64,000 nt of DNA from Rhizobium album (GCF_003122325.1 NZ_QFBC01000001.1:1-64000), one strand, 5' to 3'; positions 6,378-14,709 are shown, counted from the stretch's first letter. Program-made: numbers and translations. Notes: generated from the sequence alone by a model not told the origin.

Positions 6378-7711
6378 TGGCGGCCTCGTTTCCGAAACCG
6401 GGCAAGGCCGGGCACGAACTGCTCATCAAGGCAGGCGCCGAAGGCCAGATCGTTTGCCTCGGCGCTCAATACGGCGTTGCGAGCCGTCTGGCCGGAAAGG
6501 GGTTTTTGCGCCGTGATCCGGCGCGGCGCGCGGCGACCGAAGGCAGCCTCTGGAATTTGACGGATCGCGGGCGGGAGTATCTGACAAGCGTCGGTGAGAT
6601 TGCAGTGGCGGTCGCCGCCAAAGCAGATGTGCCCGCATTGGCGGCCAAGTCGGGGCGGGCAGCGCAGTTGCTGCGCGATGGCGACGTGATGGCCGCGCGC
6701 ATGCTGGCCTCGGGCGTGTACGACGAGGCGCAAGCTGCCGGACGTTTCGCCAGCCGGTTCAAAGCGCGGGAAAGTCTGGACGCCTGCCGGCGGATTCAGG
6801 CGGATGCGCTCCTGATCGAAAGCCGCGCGATGATCCGCATCGCGGAGGAGGTCGATACGGCGCAGGATGAGGGGCGTGTCCTCAAGGGCAGGCCTAAAAG
6901 TATTTCAGACGAAAATACTTTCCGTCTCGACGATGTGGGTCTTACGGCGCAGCAGGTGCACGCGGCGCGCAAGCTGGCGAAGGCTGAGAAAAAACAGCCG
7001 GGCATCGTGGAGCGCGCCATTCAGGAAAGGTTGCGGGCTGGACTGGAACCGACGCGGGCCAATTTGAAGTCGGCCATCGGTGCGAAGACGGCGACGCGGG
7101 AAGAGCGCGGTCACAACCTGTACGAAACTCCGCCGGAAGCCATGTTTGCTCTGCTGGCGATGGAGCGATTTTCGAAGCTCGTTGCAGAACCGGCTTGCGG
7201 ACGGGGTGCAATAAGCCGCGCGCTGGAGGCTGCCGGTCATGATGTGATTCTGGCCGATATTGTCGATTACGGCACGGCGGATCGCGACGGCACATTGCAG
7301 TTCGTCGGCGACTTCATGCAGGGCGGGCGGTTCTGTCCCGACGAGTACGATATCGTCACCAACCCGCCTTATGGCGACGAGATGAACGCCTTCATGGCGC
7401 ATGCGCTTCGCGTCCACCGACCGCGCAAGATGGCGCTGCTGCTCAACTGGAATGCGTATGGCGGGTACGAGGATGAAGATCGGAACTTCGTCTTTGAGGA
7501 TATGCGCCCGGCGCGGGTCTACATGTTCAAGCACAGACTGCCGATGATGCACCGCGACGGATGGGACGGCGCGAAGGCCAGCTCGTCGATGAATACGGCG
7601 TGGTTTGTCTGGGAGCGCCAGGCAGACGGGAGCTATGGGCAGCAGACGGTTCTCAACCGGGTGGACTGGGCGGATTACATGCCGGCCGTGGCGGAAAGCG
7701 AGGCGGCGTGA
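6374..7711 (+). CDS. DNA adenine methyltransferase-like protein with N-terminal winged helix
   Basis: The ATG at 6374 overlaps the previous stop and follows GAGGTG; a GTG at 6368 is an alternative. Residues about 15-75 look like a winged helix (GSLWNLTDRGREYL). A linker of charged helices follows. The methyltransferase fold is at the C-terminus: SAM-binding AEPACGRGAISRAL near residue 270 and the catalytic DIVTNPPYG near residue 330. Motif I before NPPY fits an N6-adenine enzyme of the gamma/alpha type. Its role could be self-modification against host restriction or gene control. It is followed by a second methyltransferase with a GTGA overlap. Confidence 0.75.
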   Translation: MMAASFPKPGKAGHELLIKAGAEGQIVCLGAQYGVASRLAGKGFLRRDPARRAATEGSLWNLTDRGREYLTSVGEIAVAVAAKADVPALAAKSGRAAQLLRDGDVMAARMLASGVYDEAQAAGRFASRFKARESLDACRRIQADALLIESRAMIRIAEEVDTAQDEGRVLKGRPKSISDENTFRLDDVGLTAQQVHAARKLAKAEKKQPGIVERAIQERLRAGLEPTRANLKSAIGAKTATREERGHNLYETPPEAMFALLAMERFSKLVAEPACGRGAISRALEAAGHDVILADIVDYGTADRDGTLQFVGDFMQGGRFCPDEYDIVTNPPYGDEMNAFMAHALRVHRPRKMALLLNWNAYGGYEDEDRNFVFEDMRPARVYMFKHRLPMMHRDGWDGAKASSSMNTAWFVWERQADGSYGQQTVLNRVDWADYMPAVAESEAA

Positions 7712-8524
7712 GCGAGTATGACCCGCAGAAAGATGCTTTTGAAAGCTACAACGTCGCGATCGCCGCCAATCGGGCTCGACTGCTGCAGGAGCGCTGCCCG
7801 GCAGCAAAACGTGTCCAGGTGATCGGCCAATGTGAGCTTTATCTCGGCAATTGTATGGAAATTATGCCGGCGTTGGGCAGGGTTGATGCCGTCGTTACGG
7901 ACCCGCCGTATGGCATTGGCCGCTCGAAAGGAATGGGCCTCGGCGGCAAGGGCCTCGGTGGCAAACGTATATCGCGAACTTACGAAGGTGAGTGGGATGA
8001 TTCAAGGCCGTCGCCTGAATTCTTCGAGCGCATCCTTGATCAGGCAAAGCGTCATATAATTTGGGGAGGAAACTATTTCTCAGATTTGCTGCCTGCATCA
8101 CAGAAGTGGCTGTGGTGGGACAAATTGCAGACCATGCCAAGCTACTCGGATGGAGAACTGGCTTGGACCAGCCTCGATGGCACTGCGACAAAGAAGTTCG
8201 TTTTCAACGGCAACGGCATGCTGGGGAAGGAAAAGGATCGCCAGCATCCGACACAGAAGCCGGTCGAATTGATGCGCTGGTGCCTCGGTCTTGTTGCGGA
8301 CGCGGGCGTCATCCTTGATCCCTTTATGGGCAGCGGCACTACGGGCGTAGCGTGCGCAAGGGGGGGGGCGGGCCTTTGTAGGCATCGAAATCTCCGAGGC
8401 CTATTTCGATATCGCCTGCCAGCGCATCCGCGATGCTTATCGGCAGCCGGATATGTTCGTCACGCCAGCGCCGACCGCGAGAGCCGAGCAAATCGGCTTG
8501 GATCTGGGGGGCGGTGAGACATGA
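7708..8524 (+). pseudogene. Beta-class DNA methyltransferase (PF01555-like), frameshifted in a G9 tract
   Basis: Begins at GTG 7708 overlapping the stop of the previous methyltransferase. The catalytic motif TDPPYGIG is near residue 65 and the SAM motif DPFMGSGTTGVACA near residue 206. This DPPY-before-FxGxG order is beta-class, as in CcrM and YhdJ. At 8360-8368 a run of nine G throws the reading frame: removing one G restores A-R-G-G-R-A-F-V-G-I-E-I-S-E-A-Y, the expected continuation, and a stop at 8522-8524 that overlaps the next ATG. As read, the frame continues with unrelated residues to 8517. This is either a sequencing error or a real phase-variable tract. Repaired length would be 271 residues. 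Confidence 0.8.
8360..8368 (+). repeat. G9 homopolymer within the methyltransferase gene
   Basis: Nine consecutive G inside codons of the SAM-binding region. The intact reading frame needs eight (or another count equal to 8 modulo 3). Confidence 0.9.
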
Positions 8525-9225
8525 GCGAACGCACCTTTCCGGAAGAGATGATCGAGGCGAATGGCGAGCGCATTCTCGCCTCGAAAATCGTCTGCGCTGA
8601 GTGCGGCTCGGTGGGCTTCTACCCGCACAAGCGCGGGGCGCGACGGCGGCCGCCGACTGCGGTCATTCAGCATTTTCACGCGATGGGTTGGTCTTTGAGG
8701 GGTGCGAAGGATCGTTGCGTTGAATGCGCACGCGCGCGCCGCAGTAAAAAGGGGACAGGTATGGGCAAGGCCTTTGAAGCTGCCGAACGGGCTGCGGTTG
8801 TGGACATCGTCGCGGTTTCGGCTGCGCGTGCGCCGACGTTCGAAGAACGGCAGATCATCAATCTCAAGCTGGTTGAGGTCTATCTCAATCCGGAAGCCGG
8901 ATATCGGCCCGGCTGGACGGATACCCGTGTCGGGCGCGATCTGGGTTACCCTAAGGAATGGGTGACGGATATCCGCGCGGCAATCTTTGGTCCGGAGGGC
9001 GTGACGCCGGAAATCGAGGCTTTCCTGGCTGCCTCTGAGAAGGTGGTGGCGGCTTTTTCGAAGCTGGAAGGCGATCAGGTTGCCATCGCTCGACGAGTGG
9101 CGACGATGCAGGGTGAGCTGCAGGAGGCCATCACCGAAATTCGGGCGGCCTTCTCGACGATCTCGGCGCAGATGGCCGAGACGCGGCGCCTGGAGGCGAA
9201 GATCCGGAAGGAAATCGGGCAGTGA
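8521..9225 (+). CDS. Zinc-ribbon phage protein, function unknown
   Basis: A 234-residue protein coupled by ATGA to the methyltransferase. It has a CxxC pair (CAEC, residues about 25-28) and a second pair (CVEC, about 66-69), suggesting a zinc ribbon. A helical middle (TFEERQIINLKLVEVYL) and a long coiled-coil C-terminus (residues about 160-230) follow. No named family. Position among replication and early genes suggests a DNA-associated role. Confidence 0.65.
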   Translation: MSERTFPEEMIEANGERILASKIVCAECGSVGFYPHKRGARRRPPTAVIQHFHAMGWSLRGAKDRCVECARARRSKKGTGMGKAFEAAERAAVVDIVAVSAARAPTFEERQIINLKLVEVYLNPEAGYRPGWTDTRVGRDLGYPKEWVTDIRAAIFGPEGVTPEIEAFLAASEKVVAAFSKLEGDQVAIARRVATMQGELQEAITEIRAAFSTISAQMAETRRLEAKIRKEIGQ

Positions 9226-9521
9226 ACGCGGCGCTTCCAATTATCGAGGCGCTTGACAGGTGCGCCTGCAACGCTGCGCGAGCCGCTTGGCTCGTGCGAG
9301 CGCCGCTTAAAATCTTGGTGCTCTGCGAGGGCACAATCAGGAACCGGCTCACCGTTGCCTTCTTCCATGATGGCATCGCCTATCTGGAGGCGGAGTTGCG
9401 CGACATGGATGCGTGGCGTCGTCATGATGGTCTCGTGTCTGTCGACCTGCTGGCGGCGAGGGGGCGAATGAGAGCGCTTGCCGGCGATTTGCTGCTGCAT
9501 GATTTCGAGGTGCTGCAGTGA
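9222..9521 (+). CDS. Hypothetical phage protein (99 aa)
   Basis: GTG start overlapping the stop of the previous gene and GTGA overlap with the next, so all three are probably coupled. Contains a hydrophobic helix (PLKILVLCEGTIRNRLTVAFF) but no clear membrane segment. Function unknown. Confidence 0.55.
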   Translation: MNAALPIIEALDRCACNAARAAWLVRAPLKILVLCEGTIRNRLTVAFFHDGIAYLEAELRDMDAWRRHDGLVSVDLLAARGRMRALAGDLLLHDFEVLQ

Positions 9522-10672
9522 GCCACGACGCAACCAACTGGGCGATCAAGCAGCGCGGTCTGAAGCCGGCCGTAAAGATTGTTTTGTGGAACCTCTGCGA
9601 CCGCTTCCATCCTGACCATGGCTGTTTTCCGTCGCAGGAGACGCTTTCCGACGATTGCGAGATGCCGAGATCGACCTTGAATGTCTACCTCAATGAGCTG
9701 GAAAACATCGGTCTTATCCGTCGTGAGCAGCGGCGTGAGCGGGGTTCGAAACGGCAGGAATCAACGCGGTATCGCTTTGCTTTTGAAGACGGTTTTGAGC
9801 GCAAAACCTGTGAAAAGCCGAGTCCAGAAACTGGACACGGAAACGACGAAGCCGAGTCCAGAAATCAGGGCGAGCCGTGTCCAGAAAATGGCGAAAGCCG
9901 AGTCCAGAATCTGGACAGTAACCCTGTAAAGGAACCAGTAATAGAACCCGTAAGGGAGAGAGAGCGCGAGCGAGACGACGAAGATCGTAAAAAGATCGAA
10001 CGCGACTTCTGGGGCTTGGTGAAAGACTGGCCTGGCTTCGCCGGCATGCCGAAAGAGCCGGCCAAGGCGCCGTTCATGCGTCTGACGGCTGACGAGCGCC
10101 GGATGGCTATCGAGCGGTTCCCTGCATGGATCGCCATGCTGAAGGCGCAGAAGAAATCCCACGTGCCGGCGCCTTCCACCTACCTGCAGCAGAGGCTGTT
10201 CCTCGACGTACCTGATCGCGCCGCAGACCCTGCCGCACCGCAGCTGCATAACGCCTTTTCGAAGCCGTGGATGGCTTTGTGGCTTTCGGAGCTTTGCAAG
10301 CCCATGGCCACAGCATTCCCTGCGCCGTCAGGTTTTCAGCGGATGGAAATGCGGGATGCCGAGCGGGCGAAAGCGATCGAGCTTGAGCGCAGGACGAAAT
10401 ACGGCTGGCCGAAAGCGGCGGGCATGGCGGCAGAGCCGAGGCCGGCAACAGTGCCTTCCAGGATCGCCGCACTCGCCGAAGGGTTCGAGCGAGCGCACCG
10501 CGACAGTGACCGGTATTGGCAGTGGTGCGAGATGCATCGTCGGCTTGGCCTGCCGTGGTTCGCCGATACCGGGCACGAATGGTTCTTCTTTCCGGCAGGT
10601 GATCCGGAGAGCGCAATGGCAAATTTTCGGGCAGCTATCAACGAGGGACGCGACGATGATGCACAACACTAA
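9518..10672 (+). CDS. Replication-initiator-like protein with N-terminal helix-turn-helix
   Basis: A 384-residue protein. Residues about 1-90 form a winged HTH of the kind in phage O/DnaD-type replication proteins: LKPAVKIVLWNLCDRF, then SQETLSDDCEMPRSTLNVYLNELENIGLIRRE. A low-complexity acidic linker (about 95-165) follows, then a helical C-terminal part with DFWGLVKDWPGFAG. The linker DNA holds four iteron-like repeats (9817-9910), as lambda O does. It starts at GTG overlapping the preceding gene. The initiator role is inferred from the HTH, the position and the iterons. Confidence 0.65.
   Translation: MSHDATNWAIKQRGLKPAVKIVLWNLCDRFHPDHGCFPSQETLSDDCEMPRSTLNVYLNELENIGLIRREQRRERGSKRQESTRYRFAFEDGFERKTCEKPSPETGHGNDEAESRNQGEPCPENGESRVQNLDSNPVKEPVIEPVRERERERDDEDRKKIERDFWGLVKDWPGFAGMPKEPAKAPFMRLTADERRMAIERFPAWIAMLKAQKKSHVPAPSTYLQQRLFLDVPDRAADPAAPQLHNAFSKPWMALWLSELCKPMATAFPAPSGFQRMEMRDAERAKAIELERRTKYGWPKAAGMAAEPRPATVPSRIAALAEGFERAHRDSDRYWQWCEMHRRLGLPWFADTGHEWFFFPAGDPESAMANFRAAINEGRDDDAQH
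9817..9910 (+). repeat. Four iteron-like repeats, candidate phage replication origin
   Basis: GCCGWGTCCAGAAW occurs at 9817, 9851, 9874 and 9897; the last three are spaced exactly 23 bp. Two copies extend to an inverted TCCAGAAnCTGGA half. They lie inside the initiator-like gene, as in lambda ori. The origin role is inferred. Confidence 0.6.
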
Positions 10673-11336
10673 GATTTACGCCGTGAGTGAGGCTTATGAC
10701 GAAAATCGGTATCAGTCCGCTCTCGCCAAGGGGCGAAATTGGCGCGAACTGAAGGTCTCCATGCTGTCGATGGCAGAAGCGAGTCAGCAGGGCGATAAGC
10801 GCTGGTACGTGCTCGATGTGCTTCACGGGAGGGAAAAGGCTGTGGAAAAGCGTCTCGCGGCCAAAGGTATTCATGTGTGGCTGCCGCTTTGGCGGGCTGG
10901 GGTCTTCTGGCAGCGCGGGCGGAAGATGGTGCATCCTGAGCGTCCCGTAATGCCTGGTTACGTGCTGGCTTGCATCGTGCCATCAAGTGCCGCCTTCGCC
11001 GGCATCGTCTTTCAAAAGGGTGTCGAAGGCTTCGTTGGCGGCAACGAAGAGCCGTACTGGATTCGCGATGACGAAGTTAATCGCTTCAAGGAGATCGTTG
11101 GTGACAGCGAGCAGGGCCAGTACATCAAGGCCGATCGTCCAAGCTTTGAAGTGGGCAATCAGGTTCGCTTCGAGGAAGGGTTGTTCATAGGATTTGTCGG
11201 CCAGCTGCAGAGCGTCCGCAGCATGGTGATCGCCCGTGGGATGCCTAAGGTGCAGGTTGAGGGAAAGGTGAAGGTGGTCGTCAAAGGCAAGGAAAGCGTG
11301 ATCACCACGCCTCTTGCATTCCTTGCCAAGCTCTGA
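10656..11336 (+). CDS. NusG/RfaH-like transcription antitermination protein
   Basis: A 226-residue protein. Residues about 48-110 match a NusG N-terminal domain (KRWYVLDVLHGREKAVEKRLAAKGIHVWLP ... PVMPGYVLACI). Residues about 164-190 resemble the KOW motif (FEVGNQVRFEEGLFIGFVGQLQSV). NusG paralogues bind RNA polymerase and let it pass terminators. As the last gene before the control region and late operon, this is a good candidate for the late-gene activator in place of a Q protein. Start: tandem ATGs at 10656 and 10659 behind GAGGGACG. Confidence 0.8.
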   Translation: MMHNTKIYAVSEAYDENRYQSALAKGRNWRELKVSMLSMAEASQQGDKRWYVLDVLHGREKAVEKRLAAKGIHVWLPLWRAGVFWQRGRKMVHPERPVMPGYVLACIVPSSAAFAGIVFQKGVEGFVGGNEEPYWIRDDEVNRFKEIVGDSEQGQYIKADRPSFEVGNQVRFEEGLFIGFVGQLQSVRSMVIARGMPKVQVEGKVKVVVKGKESVITTPLAFLAKL

Positions 11337-11672
11337 CAGCTATAGCAACGGATGATCTGTTGATCCTGAGTGTACGTTTGACTCGTCGGCACGACCGGCC
11401 AGGAGTGCGGGAGACCGCCACGTTGGTAACCGGACAGACCCTGACCTGACCGCCTCGCATTTGAGGCACCGATTCAGGCCAAGTGCTACTGCTATGACTT
11501 CAGATGATGATGTGAGGCGCTGTTCGGGTTAGCAGTCGTGTTTGCGAGCCTTACATCTCAAGCGGCCCGGCGGTCATCCGGAGGCGACAAAGGCGGCCAA
11601 TTGGTCGCCTTTGCTGTTTCTAGAGTATGGGCATCGTGCCCGGTCTCATCCGTTACATCGTGAGGACGAAGC
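11337..11672. promoter_or_regulatory. Control region between antiterminator and late operon
   Basis: 336 bp without a convincing gene. The right part holds the hairpin pair at 11582-11612. I saw no tRNA and no clear sigma-70 promoter. By position this should contain the late promoter, a terminator and any recruitment site of the NusG-like protein. Confidence 0.5.
11582..11612 (+). terminator. Mutually exclusive hairpins, candidate terminator/antiterminator
   Basis: AGGCGAC (11582-11588) can pair perfectly with GTCGCCT (11604-11610). AAAGGCG (11589-11595) can pair with CGCCTTT (11606-11612). Both use the same right arm, so they exclude each other. The downstream T-tract is weak (GCTGTTTC). 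Confidence 0.45.
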
Positions 11673-11900
11673 ATGACGCAGGTTGATAGCGCATCTGATG
11701 GCCGCGTTGCCAATAACGCCGTTCGTCACCAGTACCGTGTGCTGAGTGATGATGAGAAAGCGCAGATGGTCGCGATCAAGGACAAGGGGCTTGAGTTGCT
11801 TAGCCTGATCGACGCTGCGGGCAGTTCGCGTGAGCTGTCGATTGCGAAGACGAAGACTGAAGAGGCTGTCATGTGGGCGGTCAAGCATATCACTGCTTGA
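11673..11900 (+). CDS. Acb2/Tad1-type cyclic-nucleotide sponge, candidate anti-CBASS protein
   Basis: A 75-residue protein whose core (RHQYRVLSDDEKAQMVAIKDKG ... RELSIAKTKTEEAVMWAVKHI) resembles the small Acb2/Tad1 hairpin family. Known members form hexamers that sequester cyclic di- and trinucleotides and block CBASS and Thoeris defence. The nucleotide-binding Tyr and Lys of Acb2 (Tyr11 and Lys26 as I recall) have counterparts here with the same 15-residue spacing: Tyr21 and Lys36. It is the first gene of the late block, just before HNH and terminase. The family call is from memory of the consensus, not from a search. Confidence 0.6.
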   Translation: MTQVDSASDGRVANNAVRHQYRVLSDDEKAQMVAIKDKGLELLSLIDAAGSSRELSIAKTKTEEAVMWAVKHITA

Positions 11901-11909
11901 CCGGCGGCC

Positions 11910-12227
11910 ATGTCGCCCAAACTGAAAAAGATCTCCTCCTCGATCCCGATCATAGATGCGCGGTCTGTCAGGCCGCCGGCAAAGACTGCTGATCCGTTCT
12001 ATCTGTCGGTAGAATGGCGGGCGCTGATGAAGAGCGTTCTGAAGGTTCGAGGGCGCCGGTGCGAGGAATGCGGGCGAACCGATACACGGATCTTCGGTGA
12101 TCACATCGTTGAAGTGCGGGACGGCGGCGCGCTGCTGGACCCCGCTAACGTCAGGTGCCTTTGCGGATCGTGCCACACCCGCAAGACGGCGGCGGCGAGG
12201 GCGAAGCGGATGGTGGCAAGGCCGTGA
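11910..12227 (+). CDS. HNH endonuclease, terminase-associated
   Basis: A 105-residue protein with an HNH/zinc fold: CEECG, then the HNH core DHIVEVRDGGALLDPANVRCLC, then CHTRKT. In HK97-type phages a small HNH nuclease next to the terminase genes is needed for genome cleavage at packaging. Only 9 bp separate it from the Acb2-like gene. The start ATG has no strong ribosome site. Confidence 0.85.
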   Translation: MSPKLKKISSSIPIIDARSVRPPAKTADPFYLSVEWRALMKSVLKVRGRRCEECGRTDTRIFGDHIVEVRDGGALLDPANVRCLCGSCHTRKTAAARAKRMVARP

Positions 12228-12502
12228 CAGCCTCAGGGTCCGCCTTTGACCCCTCCCAGGGGGGGGGCGGGTCGAAGTCTGGAGGCCGGGAGGGGTCCCA
12301 ACCGCATGGGTGGCATTCAGAGGTTTTTTTTCGTTGAGGCCGAATTTCTGAGGTCTCTGGCGGCCACTTAATGAGGCCGGCTTTAGCTGCCTGCCGCAAG
12401 CCTTTGAAATCATTAAGTGAAGAGCCGGGCATTCCGGAAAACGCCTGCCTCGTCGCTGGAATTCCCGGCATTTATTTACATTTTGGGAAGGGTGTGGCCG
12501 CG
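12228..12502. other. Terminase-proximal intergenic region, candidate cos area
   Basis: 275 bp between the HNH and small terminase genes. It contains GACCCCTCCC followed by nine G (12259-12267) and CGGGTC, then GGGAGGGGTCCC a little further on: a cluster of GC-rich inverted repeats. In cos phages the packaging site lies upstream of the small terminase gene. No direct evidence for cleavage. Confidence 0.35.
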
Positions 12503-12997
12503 GTGGTCAACTACGATCTTTTCGGCGACGTCGTCCCGGAGGGCCTGGGAAAGCGGGGCCGCCCCCCGCATGTCGTGAACGATGCCCGGCGCGCGAAGGT
12601 CATGCTACTGATGGCGATCGGCCGTAAGAACTCCGAGATTGCAGCAGCACTCGGTATTTCCGAGCCGACCTTGCGCAAGAGTTATCGCGCCGAAATGCGT
12701 TCGCGAGAAGAGGCGCGGTTCCGCGTCGAGGGCGAAAATCTGCTGAAGCTTTTCGAGCAGGTCCATGAAGGCAACGTCGCGGCAATCAAGGAGATGCGCA
12801 AGGTGCTCGACAAGGCCGAGGCTGGCGACGGCGAATTTTACAAGCGCGCCGCTGCGAATGCCACGAACACAAAAGCTCCGAAGGAAAAGAAGCTCGGCAA
12901 AAAAGAGCAGGAACTGAAGGATGCCATTGAGATGAGCGACGACACTCCGCTCGGCCGGCTGATGAACCAGCGCGCCAATCCGGATCGGATGAACTGA
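12503..12997 (+). CDS. Terminase small subunit
   Basis: A protein with a helix-turn-helix (GRKNSEIAAALGISEPTLRKSYRAEM) preceded by RGRPPHVVNDARRAKVM, the usual layout of small terminase subunits in alphaproteobacterial phages. It recognises the packaging site and hands DNA to the large subunit. The start is uncertain: GTG 12503 is chosen because the product then begins MVNYDLFGDVV and GGAAGGG lies upstream. GTG 12494 and ATG 12371 are alternatives. Its TGATG overlap with the large subunit supports the assignment. Confidence 0.75.
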   Translation: MVNYDLFGDVVPEGLGKRGRPPHVVNDARRAKVMLLMAIGRKNSEIAAALGISEPTLRKSYRAEMRSREEARFRVEGENLLKLFEQVHEGNVAAIKEMRKVLDKAEAGDGEFYKRAAANATNTKAPKEKKLGKKEQELKDAIEMSDDTPLGRLMNQRANPDRMN

Positions 12998-14697
12998 TGC
13001 TGACGCCGCAGGCGCAATGGGATCTCAGTTGCGTTGACTGGGAAGAGCGTATCGTTTCCGGTCGGTCGCTGATCCCGGATCTTCCGCTTTTCGCCGACGA
13101 GGCCGAGATGGCTGTGAATGTCTTCGATGAGCTGCGCTTGCCTGACGTGCCGGGGATGCCGAAAATGCGTGATGCGGCTGGTGATTGGTATCGCGATATT
13201 GTTCGTGCTGTTTTCGGATCGCGCGACCCGAAAACCAACGAGCGGCTTATCCGGGAGGTCCTGGCGCTTGTGCCTAAAGGGCAGTCGAAAACGACCTACT
13301 CGGCAGGCCTGATGGTCACCGCGATGGTTATGAACCTTCGGCCGCGAGCGGAGATGCTGTTTGTCGGCCCGACGCAGGCAATTTCCGACCGTGCGTTCGC
13401 GCAGGCGAAAGGAATGATCGATGCAGACCCGGATCTCTACAAGCGGTTCGACGCCAAGGAGCATCTAAAGGAAATCCACGACCGTGTGAACGGCACGAAG
13501 ATGAAGGTCAAGACGTTTGCGCTCGATATCCTGACCGGGTCTATGCCGGTTGTTGTCCTGTTGGACGAACTCTGGTTGCTGGGGCGGAATGCCTACGCGA
13601 CGAAGGTACTGCGCCAGATCCGTGGCGGTCTCGAAAAGAATTCGGAGGGCTTTTTCCTCATCATCAGCACCCAGAGCGACGAGGCGCCCGCCGGCGCCTT
13701 CCGCGATGAGCTGATTCAGGCACGCAAGATTCGCGACGGCAAATATCGCGGCAAGACGATGCGGGCGATGCTGCCGGTGTTGTACGAATTTCCGGGCGAG
13801 ATCGGCCGCAATCCGGCGCTGTGGCAGGACCCGAGTAACTGGTCCATGGTGATGCCGAACCTTGGGCGCTCAATGAGGCTCGACAGCCTGATCAAGGATT
13901 GGGAAGCGGAGCGCGGCAAGGGCCAGAAGGATATCCAGATCTGGGCGAGCCAGCATCTGAACATTGAAATCGGCGTTGGCATGAAATCCGACGCGTGGCC
14001 TGGCGCCGAATTCTGGGCGCGGCGCGAGGATGCCAGTCTGACGTTTGACTCCTTGATTGAGCGCAGCGAAGCCATCGTTGTTGGCATTGATGGCGGCGGT
14101 CTCGACGATCTCTTCGGGTTTGCTGCCCTCGGCCGCGAACGTGGCACGAAAAACTGGCTGGCATGGTGCCATGCCTGGTGCCACGATGGCGTGCTGGAGC
14201 GGCGGCAGAGCATCGCCACGAAGCTCACCGACTTCGCGACCGCCCAGGAACTGACGATTGTTGACGACCGGTTGCAAGATCTGAGTGAAATCGTCGGCAT
14301 CATCGAGCAGATCCACGACGCCGGTTTGCTTGCCTGCGTAGCTATTGATGCAGAAGGCCCCTATGGCGAACTGGTCGATGAACTGGCGAAGATCGGTATT
14401 ACCGAGGATGGCGGCCTTGTTGTTGGTGTCGGCCAGGGCATCAGGTTGATGAATGCGATTAAGACCGCCGAACGTCGGCTAGCGCGCGGGACACTGGTAC
14501 ATGCCGTCAGCCGGTTGATGGACTGGTGCGTTGAAAACGTGAAGATCGAAGCGACGGCCACGGCGATCCGGGCGACGAAGCAGAATGCCGGCGACAACAA
14601 GATCGATCCATGGATGGCATTGATGGATGCGGTCACCGTAATGAGCAAGAATCCGGAAGTCGCTCGAGCCCCCGAATACCAGATGTTCTTCGCCTGA
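12997..14697 (+). CDS. Terminase large subunit
   Basis: A 566-residue packaging motor. The ATPase half has a Walker A variant VPKGQSKTT (residues about 92-100) and Walker B VVVLLDE (about 185-191). The C-terminal nuclease half begins with VVGIDGGGLDD (first metal-binding Asp near 365). Length is normal for HK97-type enzymes. It pumps DNA into proheads through the portal and cuts it. It overlaps the small subunit gene and precedes the capsid gene by 12 bp. Confidence 0.9.
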   Translation: MLTPQAQWDLSCVDWEERIVSGRSLIPDLPLFADEAEMAVNVFDELRLPDVPGMPKMRDAAGDWYRDIVRAVFGSRDPKTNERLIREVLALVPKGQSKTTYSAGLMVTAMVMNLRPRAEMLFVGPTQAISDRAFAQAKGMIDADPDLYKRFDAKEHLKEIHDRVNGTKMKVKTFALDILTGSMPVVVLLDELWLLGRNAYATKVLRQIRGGLEKNSEGFFLIISTQSDEAPAGAFRDELIQARKIRDGKYRGKTMRAMLPVLYEFPGEIGRNPALWQDPSNWSMVMPNLGRSMRLDSLIKDWEAERGKGQKDIQIWASQHLNIEIGVGMKSDAWPGAEFWARREDASLTFDSLIERSEAIVVGIDGGGLDDLFGFAALGRERGTKNWLAWCHAWCHDGVLERRQSIATKLTDFATAQELTIVDDRLQDLSEIVGIIEQIHDAGLLACVAIDAEGPYGELVDELAKIGITEDGGLVVGVGQGIRLMNAIKTAERRLARGTLVHAVSRLMDWCVENVKIEATATAIRATKQNAGDNKIDPWMALMDAVTVMSKNPEVARAPEYQMFFA

Positions 14698-14709
14698 GGA
14701 GGCAAATCC

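Noticed and set aside
11337-11672. A tRNA or small RNA gene in the control region
   Set aside because: No cloverleaf or other known RNA pattern could be fitted; only the two alternative hairpins are supported.
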